Of a stretch of 64,000 bases of DNA, positions 1-10,084 are shown one piece after another (within the stretch, counting starts at the first letter, position 1; each line of letters starts with the position of its first letter). The notes under the pieces were generated by a model. That model searched no databases, had not been told where the DNA came from, and was given only the letters and a program-made list of their open reading frames with translations. The position numbers were made by a program, and so were the translations under genes. Origin of the DNA: Kuschelorhynchus macadamiae (lineage: Eukaryota > Arthropoda > Insecta > Coleoptera > Curculionidae); the NCBI GenBank assembly GCA_030620095.1, contig JAUTXW010000322.1, forward strand, positions 930,001 through 994,000. Reading direction: 5' to 3'.

Positions 1-141
1 ATTTAAATTAAAAAACTCGCTTCTTCAAAATTCGTATTCAGAAGAAAGTCATTTATATACATAAAAGATCCAACGCCTAAAATAATAAATTAAAACCTGA
101 AACTAATATTATTATAACCAACAAGGTAGTAAATACTATAT

Positions 142-145
142 ATAT

Positions 146-207
<62 letters not shown>
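142..207. repeat. (TA)n microsatellite
   Basis: Almost pure TA dinucleotide run, with a small break near 159. It precedes the first copy of the 210-bp repeat unit. Bases 1-141 upstream are AT-rich and hold nothing recognisable. Confidence 0.95.
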
Positions 208-209
<2 letters not shown>

Positions 210-404
210 ACTGGACCACCACGTGTGATCCATTTTCGTCCAAGGTAGTCTCGAACGTTAACTAAGAAATGGGATGGTGTAGAAACTGTATTCTATTCCA
301 GTCTGCTGCTTCCATTAAAGCCGGCAACTCAACACTATCAATTAAATCTTCCCCGCTCAACCTAAAATAATTTTAAAGTGCCATTATAAAGAATACAACA
401 AAAG

Positions 405-407
<3 letters not shown>
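208..407 (+). repeat. 210-bp repeat unit, copy 1
   Basis: First of five copies of one unit that starts CCACTGGACCACCACG and ends near AACAAAAGTTCTA. The other copies start at 5674, 5995, 6336 and 8538. This copy lacks the short segment ATATAATATCTT that copies 2-5 carry. It has (TA)n on both sides. No coding potential is seen. The family is unknown; it may be a satellite-like unit or a non-autonomous element that carries a TA microsatellite. Confidence 0.85.

Positions 408-463
<56 letters not shown>
408..463. repeat. (TA)n microsatellite, left target of the Tc1 palindrome
   Basis: Pure TA run that abuts the left end of the palindromic Tc1-like element. Such a run is an ideal target, because Tc1/mariner elements insert at TA dinucleotides. 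Confidence 0.95.
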
Positions 464-468
<5 letters not shown>

Positions 469-1545
469 CTGTGCATAATAACTGCAATTCTAAAATTTTT
501 GGGTAAAATTCAAATTGTTGTAGCTTTTCAGAGATGAGAGATATTGGGCTACGGTTTTCAGCGTATTATGGAGATATGTTTTGAAAAAAAGCCCAGTATT
601 ATGTATTTTTTCAAAGTGCGTTTCATTTTATTATACAGGGTGTGAGATGACACCGTCTTATTTTTTTAAATGTTTGTTAAGAGCGAGAACTTGTTACAGC
701 AACTCTTAAGTTTTCTTTTTTCGACCAAAATGATCTTTGGCAAGATGCAAAAAAACAATTTCTAGCGATTTGTCGTATCTTCACTTGTTTTCAATATACA
801 GGGTTTTTTCGAAAAAAACGACATCGTTACATTATTAACACTTCAACACGACACCCTGTACATTAGTCGGACATTGGTCACTTGATTTATTATGGGTATT
901 TATGCCTGTAATCATATTCATAGGAGCAATGTATACATGGTGTAACATAAGTAAAAGAGAAATAACAAAATTGGAAATTAATATTTTGGTTGAATTTCGT
1001 ACACTCCCTCCTTGAATCTCTTGTCAAATCTAAAATAATGAAAGCTCGCCAGTTTTGTGAGAATTTTTGAAAATAATTAATCCTTTTGTCGAAACGGTTT
1101 TTTAGGTTTTGTCTTAAATGCATTTATTATTGAATATACAGGGCGTTATTTAATAACTAATTAAGAAACGGCTACATTCTGATATTCCAGTAAATTTTTC
1201 ACAATTTTTGGTTTGTTCAGCCAAAAACTAAAAAGATATGATACATGTTATGTTTCGATATTGATATACTAAGTATTTTATATTAAGAAACCATACATTT
1301 CAATTTTCTGCCAAGCTATTGCCGTGCTATAAAATGGAATAATTAAAATAGCCCACTAATCACCGAATTAAGTCGAAGCCAATTTGGCATAATAAGACAA
1401 TTTTAAATGCATTGGCACTATTGCCAGATTTATACACTTTTTTTTTTGAAAATAATAAGTAGACCTTTCACTTTTTTGATACCTACTTCAAATACCCTTT
1501 GTATTTTATGAAATAAAACAAGCTTATTTAAACACCTTATAAATA
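464..1545 (+). repeat. Outer inverted arm, left
   Basis: Non-coding arm of about 1.08 kb that matches 4575-5647 in reverse complement with very few differences. It ends where the right arm has lost the 1545-1995 equivalent. A 77-codon open frame at 890-1123 (minus) recurs at 4988-5221 only because the arm is duplicated; it resembles no known protein. Bases 1546-1732 are AT-rich 3' flank of the transposase. Confidence 0.9.
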
Positions 1546-1732
1546 TTTTTAATTAATACGTTGCGTACTAAGGGTGCAAAAAAAAACAAAAGAATAAAAA
1601 AAAATTCCACACTTTGCTATCAAATATTCAAGCTCTAGACATTGCAAAAGAACCCTACTAAATTACTAAATTATATAAAATTTTATTTATTTTAAAGAAG
1701 TTTCCTTCAAGAAGAAATGTAAAATAAAATAT

Positions 1733-3187
1733 TTAGTTAGTATCTTGTGGGTCCCCCCTTTTATTGATAATCTCCTGACACCTTCGAGGCATTGATAAAA
1801 TAAGATTATTTATAAAATACTGTGGAATGTTTTCCCACTCTTCCCTAATTGCAACTTCAAGCTGGTCTAACGTTTGCGGTGGATTTGCTCTTCCGCGTAA
1901 TTTAAATTTTAAATGACTCCAAACATGCTCAATTGGATTGAGGTCTGGAGACTTTGCCGGCAAATACAATGTATTAATTTGGAAGGCTTCCAAAGTCTCT
2001 ATAACGGTTCTAGCTCGGTGGGGCCTTGCATTGTCATCAGCTAAGATAAAATCGTTTCCAAAATTATTTGCAAATGGTAGAATGATATTTATTAGACATT
2101 CATTCCTATAAATTTCGGCGTTGACAGTCCCACGAGTGATAAATAATTCTGTTTTGCCATTTCTCATAATACCCCCGAATATGGTTAAACCTCCGCCACC
2201 AAAGGCCTCTTCAGCAGTCATATTTTCTTCGTTATACCTTGTATTCCTTTGGCGCCACACCGTTATTCGTCCATCCGAATGATATAAAGTTACTCTGGAT
2301 TCATCAGTAAATAGACAATTAGACCAGTTATCCAAATTCCAATTAATATGTTCCGTGCACCATTCGAGTCGGGAAGCTCGATGCTGTGGTAAAAGTCGCA
2401 CACATCTGGCTCGTTTTCGATTCCTGAAAGCAACAAACACGGTTGACAAAAGTAAGTTGTCTTAATAAGTCATTACTAGTAGTAAGCTGATTATAAAATA
2501 ATAAAATTATGAAGCACTTGGGAGATATACGTATAAATACGATTTTTCCCGATTTTGTTTTTATTTTTTCCTTTATAATAAGTAGTATTAAAAATTACAT
2601 ATTTATTGTCACTTCTTCCCCTTTACAGAACCTCCGAAATCGTTTAAAATTTTATCAATTTTTAGACTGCATATTAATTAGCACCAAATTACGGAATTTT
2701 CCCTTAATTTAACAAATTTTGTATCTTTACGGTTTTTGAGATCCTACCTCTGCATACACTCGAGTTTGTAATACCCTGTATAAAACCATCCATTTAAATC
2801 TCAAATAATTCATTTAAGTAAATTTTAATATCTAAATAAGTATTTATTTATTTACCTAAGCCCGTTTTTGTTGAGTTTTCTTCTCACCGTGGAATTGTTT
2901 ACGAGAACACCTGTTTCTGCTCGTAAATTTGAATTAAACCAAGAAGAACTACGTAAGGGGTGAATTCTAGCTTGTCGAATCAAGTTACGTTCCATTGGGA
3001 GAGTAATTTTCGGAGGCCTACCACCACTTGTTCGGTATCTGTGAGACCCAGTTTCATTCATCCTTTGTTGTAAACGGGTTATCACACTAGGGTGTACATT
3101 GTATAGTCTTGCAACCTCAATCTTTTGCATTCCTTCATAAATAAGCCTCAAGCAATTTTCTCTTTCGATCTCGGAAAGTCTTCGCAT
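1733..3187 (-). CDS. Tc1-like transposase, two exons, apparently intact
   Basis: This is a DDE transposase that would cut and paste the surrounding element. Exon 1 is 3187-2856 and exon 2 is 2423-1733. The 432-bp intron has a GTAAAT donor and a TTTCAG acceptor, and splitting an Arg codon across it gives one 340-residue frame, the normal Tc1 length. Residues 1-110 carry the paired-type helix-turn-helix DNA-binding region with a GRPPK linker. The catalytic part has FTDES (Asp about 151), LADDNARPH (Asp about 241) and SPDLNPIEHVW (Glu about 276). The last two are separated by 34 residues, the DD34E signature of Tc1. No stop or frameshift is seen. The ATG at 3187 is the first in frame and gives the usual N-terminus. 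Splicing is inferred, since no transcript is available. The right arm of the palindrome holds its broken twin. Confidence 0.88.
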
Positions 3188-3420
3188 TTTTCACATTTGT
3201 ATTTAGTCTGACAGATTACCAACGATAAACATTCAGTTGACATGGCTATTCAATTATGTCATTTATTTTTTCATAGCCGCCTTGCAGGAAACTTCTCTAA
3301 ATAAAAGAAGTTATTTATCACGGTTTTTTGCAATGTATACAACTTAAAATTTTGACAATAACGTGTTCCTAATAAGGGCGGATCTAGGATGATGTTAAGG
3401 GGGGGGGGGCGAAAATAAAT
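3188..3420. other. Central spacer of the Tc1 palindrome
   Basis: Unique sequence between the two divergent transposase copies, ending in a run of nine G (about 3402-3410). It would serve as the 5' flank and promoter of the left transposase. No clear promoter motif is visible. Confidence 0.5.
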
Positions 3421-3426
3421 AAAAAT

Positions 3427-4572
3427 ATGAAAAAACGTGAGGTTGCAAGACTATTCAATGTACACCCTAGTGTGATAACCCGTTTACAACAAAGGATGAA
3501 TGAAACTGGGACTCACAGATACCGAACAAGTGGTGGTAGGCCTCCGAAAATTACTCTACAAATGGAACGTAACCTGATAGAACACACCCCTTACGGAGTT
3601 CTTCTTGGTTTAATTCAAATTTACGAGCACAAACAGATGTTCTCGTAAACAATTCCACGGTGAAAAGAAATCTCAACAAAAACGGGCTTAGGTAAATAAA
3701 TAAATACTTATTTAGATATTAAAATTTACTAAAATGAATTACTTACTTGAGATTTAAATGCCGCTGTAGGATATATACAGGGTATTACAAACTCGAGTGT
3801 ATGCATAGGTAGGGATCTCGGAAACAGTAAAGATATAAAATTGGTTAAATTAGGGGAAAGTTCCGTAATTTGATGCTAATTAATGTGCAGTATACAAATT
3901 GATGAAATTTTAAACGATTTCGGAGATACCGCAAAGGAGAAAAGTGACAATAAATATGTATTTTTTTTATTACTACCTAAATAATTATAAATAAAGGAAA
4001 AAATAAAAGCCAAATCGGGAAAAATGGTATTATACGAATATCTCCCAAGTGTTCCTTAATTTTAAACAGCTTACTACTAGTAATGACTTAAAGACAACTA
4101 ACATTTGTAAACCGAGTAGGTATGTTGCTTTCAAGAATCAAAAACGAGCCAGATGTGTGCGACTTTTACCACAGCACCGAGCTTCCCGACTCAAGTGGTG
4201 GACAGAACATATTAATTGGAATTTGGACAACTGGTCTAATTGTCTATTCACTAATGAATCCAAAGTTACTTTATACCATTCGGATGGACGAATAACGGTA
4301 TGGCAGCAAAGGAATACAAGGTATAACGAAGAAAATATGGCAGCTGAAGAGGCCTTTGGTGGCGGAGGTTTAACCATATTTGGGGGTATGATGAGAAACG
4401 GCAAGACAGAGTTATTTATCACTCGTGGGACTGTCAACGTCGAAATTTATAGAAATGAATGTTTAATAAATATCATTCTACCATTTGCAAATAATTTTGG
4501 AATCGATTTTATCTTAGCTGATGACAATGCAAGGCCCCACCGAGCTAGAACCGTTATAGAGACTTATTTATA
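3427..4572 (+). pseudogene. Tc1-like transposase, broken inverted copy
   Basis: Inverted twin of the left transposase. Exon 1 remains as 3427-3695 with about 22 N-terminal residues missing or replaced and a frameshift after the MERNLI segment. The intron equivalent follows, then exon 2 from about 4133 (acceptor TTTCAAG, one base changed from the left copy's TTTCAG). The FTDES motif reads FTNES, so the first catalytic Asp is Asn. The second motif LADDNARPH is kept. The frame ends right after it because about 450 bp, including the third catalytic residue, is deleted. It cannot encode an active enzyme. Confidence 0.9.
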
Positions 4573-4574
4573 AT

Positions 4575-5642
4575 GTGTTTAAATAAGCTTGTTTTATTTC
4601 ATAAAATACAAAGGGTATTTGAAGTAGGTATTAAAAAAAGTGAAAGGTCTACTTATTATTTTCAAAAAAAAAAGTGTATAAATCTGGCAATAGTGCCAAT
4701 GCATTTAAAATTGTCTTATTATGCCAAATTGGCTTCGACTTAATTCGGTGATTAGTGGGCTATTTTAATTATTCCATTTTATAGCACGGCAATAGCTTGG
4801 CAGAAAATTGAAATGTATGGTTTCTTAATATAAAACACTCAGTATATCAATATCGAAACATAACATGTATCATATCTTTTTAGTTTTTGGCTGAACAAAC
4901 CAAAAATTGTGAAAAATTTACTGGAATATCAGAATGTAGCCGTTTCTTAATTAGTTATTAAATAACGCCCTGTATATTCAATAATAAATGCATTTAAGAC
5001 AAAACCTAAAAAACCGTTTCGACAAAAGGATTAATTATTTTCAAAAATTCTCACAAAACTGGCGAGCTTTCATTATTTTAGATTTGACAAGAGATTCAAG
5101 GAGGGAGTGTACGAAATTCAACCAAAATATTAATTTCCAATTTTGTTATTTCTCTTTTACTTATGTTACACCATGTATACATTGCTCCTATGAATATGAT
5201 TACAGGCATAAATACCCATAATAAATCAAGTGACCAATGTCCGACTAATGTACAGGGTGTCGTGTTGAAGTGTTAATAATGTAACGATGTCGTTTTTTTC
5301 GAAAAAACCCTGTATATTGAAAACAAGTGAAGATACGACAAATCGCTAGAAATTGTTTTTTTGCATCTTGCCAAAGATCATTTTGGTCGAAAAAAGAAAA
5401 CTTAAGAGTTGCTGTAACAAGTTCTCGCTCTTAACAAACATTTAAAAAAATAAGACGGTGTCATCTCACACCCTGTATAATAAAATGAAACGCACTTTGA
5501 AAAAATACATAATACTGGGCTTTTTTTCAAAACATATCTCCATAATACGCTGAAAACCGTAGCCCAATATCTCTCATCTCTGAAAAGCTACAACAATTTG
5601 AATTTTACCCAAAAATTTTAGAATTGCAGTTATTATGCACAG

Positions 5643-5647
<5 letters not shown>
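4575..5647 (-). repeat. Outer inverted arm, right
   Basis: Reverse complement of the left arm 464-1545, ending ...GCACAGCAGTT at the flanking TA run. Only scattered substitutions separate the arms, so the palindrome is young or has been homogenised. Confidence 0.9.

Positions 5648-5673
<26 letters not shown>
5648..5673. repeat. (TA)n microsatellite, right target of the Tc1 palindrome
   Basis: Short TA run on the right of the Tc1-like palindrome, continuous in register with the run on its left end. Confidence 0.9.
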
Positions 5674-6333
<660 letters not shown>

Positions 6334-6335
6334 TA

Positions 6336-6532
6336 GCCACTGGACCACCACGTCCGATCCATTTTCGTCCAAGGTAGTCTCGAACGTTAACTAAAAAATG
6401 GGATGGTGTAGAAACCGTATTCTATTCCAGTCTGCTGATATAATATCTTCCATTAAAGCCGGCAACTCAACACTATTAATTAAATCTTCCCCGCTCAACT
6501 TAAAATAATTTTAAAGTGCCATTATAAAGAAT

Positions 6533-6538
<6 letters not shown>
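6336..6538 (+). repeat. 210-bp repeat unit, copy 4
   Basis: Same unit. Its 3' end is cut at AATACAACAA, and (TA)n follows directly to 6572 without the AAGTTC of the other copies. Confidence 0.9.
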
Positions 6539-6580
<42 letters not shown>

Positions 6581-6701
6581 TGCTTTGTGTTCTTTGACCT
6601 TTTTTTTTCAATATATATTTATCCTAATTTTTCTTGGTTTGAGGTCAATACATTAACAACAAAATTAGTACATATTTTTAAACATATATTTCGTTTCTAA
6701 G

Positions 6702-6738
6702 GTGACGTTTCGACCATAGTTTTGGTCTTTTTCAAACC
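6702..6738 (-). ncRNA. Degenerate hammerhead-ribozyme-like motif
   Basis: On the minus strand a GACC/GGTC stem with an 8-base loop is followed directly by GAAAC GTC, the pattern of hammerhead stem II plus the GAAA core. The 5' core reads TTGAAAA instead of CTGANGA, so two core bases are changed and activity is unlikely. Hammerhead motifs are an established feature of Penelope-like elements. The mirror copy is at 8374-8410. Confidence 0.45.
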
Positions 6739-6971
6739 TAAAATTTGTTTAGCACTATTTTTTTAAGTTTATAAAGTATTAAAAATTTAGGACTTACCAT
6801 AGAACGTAAAATAGTTGACTAAAAAGTATACATAATCCACATATCTGACATATACTACACATATTTAATTTACATTTTACAAATATTGTGGACGTTTATT
6901 ACAGACAAATTACAAGCGACTGAGCGAACACTGTTATAGTAAAGATATATACAATTTATTTAGGTTGTTTA

Positions 6972-7440
6972 TGTCTTTTTTGTCATTTATGTCGTTTTTG
7001 TTTTTTTGAATTTCAGCCATCTCAAAAAATTACTTTTTTTCAACTGAGGTTCGGATTTTAATACTTTCACTTGTTCGTAGTTGAAAGTATGTTTTTTGGA
7101 CATCTCATGGTGTGTTAATGCGGTGCTGTTCTTTTTATCATATTTGTGACTTTTCAGTCTATTTTCTAAGTATTGGCATGTTTGTCCAATATAAACACCG
7201 TTACAATTATTGCAAGGGATCTGATAGACTATATTGCTTTTTTTATTAATTGGCGTTTTCGATTTTAAGTTGCTGAAGTTCTTTGACAATAAGTTATAGG
7301 CTTTGTGACTTGTCGTGATGTTATATTTTTTAAAAAGGTTTTGAAATTGCTGGGATAAACCATTTATGAAAGGCAGAGAAATGTATTTTGTTTTAGGTAG
7401 ATTTGATGTAATAATGGCATTTTCAGAATTATAATATTTA
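6972..7440 (-). pseudogene. Penelope-like GIY-YIG endonuclease, left arm
   Basis: Minus-strand copy of the C-terminal PLE region. It has YQIPCNNCNGVYIGQT, the GIY-YIG core, then the LENRLKSHK helix. The N-terminal half is missing. A one-base deletion just after the LKK near 7025 changes the frame relative to the right arm (left SNFLRWLKF, right REFFEMAEI), so this copy is the broken twin. Confidence 0.85.
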
Positions 7441-7454
7441 TGTATTTTATTGAA

Positions 7455-7842
7455 TTGTTTGAATACATAAATATTATAATTCTGAAAATGCCATTATTAC
7501 ATCAAATCTACCTAAAACAAAATACATTTCTCTGCCTTTCATAAATGGTTTATCCCAGCAATTTCAAAACCTTTTTAAAAAATATAACATCACGACAAGT
7601 CACAAAGCCTATAACTTATTGTCAAAGAACTTCAGCAACTTTAAATAAATTATTCAAAAGCAGAATACATAAATATTATAATTCTGAAAATGCCATTATT
7701 ACATCAAATCTACCTAAAACAAAATACATTTCTCTGCCTTTCATAAATGGTTTATCCCAGCAATTTCAAAACCTTTTTAAAAAATATAACATCACGACAA
7801 GTCACAAAGCCTATAACTTATTGTCAAAGAACTTCAGCAACT
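7455..7842 (+). repeat. Tandem direct duplication of 188 bp inside the PLE pair
   Basis: Bases 7455-7642 are repeated almost exactly at 7655-7842 (period about 200 bp), starting GAATACATAAATATTATAAT and ending TTGTCAAAGAACTTCAGCAACTT. The first copy directly abuts the axis of the fold-back. Together with the inverted left arm, this places three copies of the same PLE segment within 500 bp. Confidence 0.9.
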
Positions 7843-8177
7843 TAAAATCGAAAACGCCAATTAATAAAAAAAGCAATATAGTCTATCAGATCCCTTGCAA
7901 TAATTGTAACGGTGTTTATATTGGACAAACATGCCAATACTTAGAAAATAGACTGAAAAGTCACAAATATGATAAAAAGAACAGCACCGCATTAACACAC
8001 CATGAGATGTCCAAAAAACATACTTTCAACTACGAACAAGTGAAAGTATTAAAATCCGAACCTCAGTTGAAAAAAAGAGAATTTTTTGAGATGGCTGAAA
8101 TTCAAAAAAACAAAAACGCCATAAATGACAAAAAAGACATAAACAACCTAAATAAATTATATATATCTTTACTATAA
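7545..8177 (+). pseudogene. Penelope-like element C-terminus with GIY-YIG domain, right arm
   Basis: Open frame of 210 codons. The first 50 or so codons read the duplicated segment out of frame. From about 7645 the frame is the real PLE one, giving a connector segment (FKKYNITTSHKAYNLLS), then CNNCNGVYIGQT with the GIY-YIG tyrosines, the R and H of LENRLKSHK, and a Lys-rich tail ending LYISLL. GIY-YIG nucleases of PLEs nick target DNA for RT priming. The RT part is absent, so this is a 5'-truncated remnant, but the nuclease part is unbroken. Confidence 0.82.
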
Positions 8178-8373
8178 CAGTGTTCGCTCAGTCGCTTGTA
8201 ATTTGTCTGTAATAAACGTCCACAATATTTGTAAAATGTAAATTAAATATGTGTAGTATATGTCAGATATTTGGATTATGTATACTTTTTAGTCAACTAT
8301 TTTACGTTCTATGGTAAGTCCTAAATTTTTAATACTTTATAAACTTAAAAAAATAGTGCTAAACAAATTTTAG

Positions 8374-8410
8374 GTTTGAAAAAGACCAAAACTATGGTCG
8401 AAACGTCACC
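8374..8410 (+). ncRNA. Degenerate hammerhead-ribozyme-like motif (mirror copy)
   Basis: Right-arm copy of the motif at 6702-6738. GACC AAAACTAT GGTC forms stem II and is followed by GAAACGTC. The CTGANGA core is degraded to TTGAAAA. Confidence 0.45.
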
Positions 8411-8479
8411 TTAGAAACGAAATATATGTTTAAAAATATGTACTAATTTTGTTGTTAATGTATTGACCTCAAACCAAGA

Positions 8480-8484
<5 letters not shown>

Positions 8485-8537
<53 letters not shown>
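8485..8537. repeat. (TA)n microsatellite
   Basis: TA run between the PLE pair and repeat unit 5. Confidence 0.95.
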
Positions 8538-8538
<1 letters not shown>

Positions 8539-8749
8539 CCACTGGACCACCACGTCCGATCCATTTTCGTCCAAGGTAGTCTCGAACGTTAACTAAAAAA
8601 TGGGATGGTGTAGAAACCGTATTCTATTCCAGTCTGCTGATATAATATCTTCCATTAAAGCTGGCAACTCAACACTATCAATTAAATCTTCCCCATTCAA
8701 CCTAAAATAATTTTAAAGTGCCATTATAAAGAATACAACAAAAGTTCTA
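8538..8749 (+). repeat. 210-bp repeat unit, copy 5 (array end)
   Basis: Last copy of the unit. It ends in AACAAAAGTTCTAGAAG without a following TA run, so this marks the outer edge of the array. Bases 8750-8880 hold nothing recognisable. Confidence 0.9.
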
Positions 8750-8879
8750 GAAGATTATCTCACAAGATGTCTATACCCCTAACGATTGTTATGAAATTTT
8801 GAAAATTATGAAAATTTATGATTTTGTGTCTGATTGAATCCAGCTTCGATAGTTGCTCAAATGTAATGTAGAAAGTTTG

Positions 8880-9279
8880 TTTGTCAGTTGATCTACGTAG
8901 CCATTAACAAAAATTAATTCTTGGAAGAAAATCAGTGGGCATTAAAGCTTGTCCTCTTTGTAGGTGATAGGGGTATATCAATTGCTCAAGCAAGGTAAGC
9001 CAAACAGCTTGACCATTTACACCTTCACGTACATTATACTCCTTACAGAAAAAGAGGACTAATTTTCGACAATTCATATATGCCTTCTTCAAATTCTGCA
9101 GTGGGAATAGTTCTGTTACGCCCACAATCGTTTCTCCTTGGCTCAAATGAACCGGTATCGCTAAGGCATTGATGGATCCTATGAAAATTTCTTCGAAGGA
9201 CCTCTTGTCTATTTTTAACTGTAAATCCGTACATGAAATGTATACCAGCTAATTTAGATGTTGAATAATTCATTTTCAT
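8880..9279 (-). pseudogene. Mariner-type transposase N-terminus (DUF4817-like), remnant
   Basis: Two overlapping minus-strand frames together read like the N-terminal DNA-binding part of an insect mariner-type transposase. The first (9279-9043) has IHFMYGFTVKNRQEVLRR and IHQCLSDTGSFEPRR. The second (9146-8904) has YPYHLQRGQALMPTDFLPRI, the linker that normally leads into the catalytic core. A frameshift separates them and the catalytic domain is absent. Family assignment rests on remembered family features such as 'RIHQRLxETGSF'. Confidence 0.6.
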
Positions 9280-10084
9280 TGATAATGGAAACTAGTAAAA
9301 TGAAAAACCATTTGAAGCAAGAAATTAAAAGCTAATAATTAAAAGTCGCGCGAGAATGTTAACGTCAACAAAAGTTGCCATAACAAAATCACTTTTCCTA
9401 ATTAAAAATTACTTAATTAAAAATATATTTCTTTAATAACTGTGCTGTAAAGCTTTAAGTCATGGAAAAATAAAACTGTTGTGTTAAGGTTTAGAAAATA
9501 TCGATTTAAAGAAATAATTTTGCTAATTGCAAATAGCCAGTGGCTTAGTAGTAAGAAGTTCGGAGGGTCAATAGGGTCACGACCCTAAAAAAGTAACACC
9601 TTGTAGATTTTTACAAAACCTCTTTTACCCGTTTCGTAGATATTGGTCACCGTATATCCTAAGACAAATTTAAAAAGAGTATCTCTAGAAATAAATAAAA
9701 CATATAAAAACTTGGATTCCCTGTATCTTGAAAACGAAGCATTTCCGGAACTACATTTATAGAATTATTTTTAAATATTTTATAGTACTCTACGCCCCTG
9801 AAATGTCGAACACTTATTTAGTGACTATCTGTACATATACATATGTCACCTATTGATTTTTGTCTAATCTACAAGAGCCTAATCTGCGTCGAGAGAAGAA
9901 TTAAAAAAACACTAACTACAACCGAGGTAGCGTTGATAAAACCTAAAAATAAAAAAAAACAAATTCAAAATGCTGATAACTTGATTTTATTTATTTTTTA
10001 ATAACTGCTTAAACGTCACAATATGAGCGACAACAGGGACGGTTTTTGTCTTCCCAACTCAACTCAATCCTAAATATTAAGAAA
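9280..10084. other. No recognisable feature (805 bp)
   Basis: AT-rich DNA with no open frame above background. A stretch at 9560-9800 (CTTGTAGATTTTTAC and similar) looks like eroded interspersed repeat, but no family can be named. Confidence 0.4.

Larger units (their letters stand above)
464..5647. mobile_element. Palindromic Tc1-like DNA transposon (5.2 kb)
   Basis: The two ends are exact inverted copies starting AACTGCTGTGCATAATAAC, each flanked by TA inside a (TA)n run. The inversion continues inward well past the terminal repeats. The left arm carries a minus-strand transposase and the right arm carries a decayed plus-strand copy of the same gene, with about 200 bp of unique spacer between the two amino termini. 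The right arm lacks about 450 bp that correspond to left 1545-1995, which removes its transposase C-terminus. Ordinary Tc1 elements are about 1.6 kb with one gene, so this is a head-to-head dimer or fold-back derivative. The arms contain several copies of a TACAGGG motif (near 635, 799, 1136 and, inverted, 850). Confidence 0.85.
6628..8484. mobile_element. Penelope-like element, fold-back pair of 5'-truncated copies
   Basis: Bases 6628-7442 are the reverse complement of about 7655-8484. The outer ends (TTCTTGGTTTGAGGTCAATA) sit next to (TA)n on the right and a T-rich stretch plus (TA)n on the left. Each arm encodes the C-terminal part of a Penelope-like protein with its GIY-YIG nuclease and then a 3' tail. 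The RT domain is absent from both arms, as expected of 5' truncation. PLEs are known to occur with terminal repeats in direct or inverted orientation, so the layout fits the class. The unit interrupts the 210-bp repeat array between copies 4 and 5. Confidence 0.85.

Noticed and set aside
890..1123. 77-codon frame conserved exactly at 4988-5221
   Set aside because: Conservation comes from the inverted duplication of the whole arm. The frame shows no codon bias, motif or start context.
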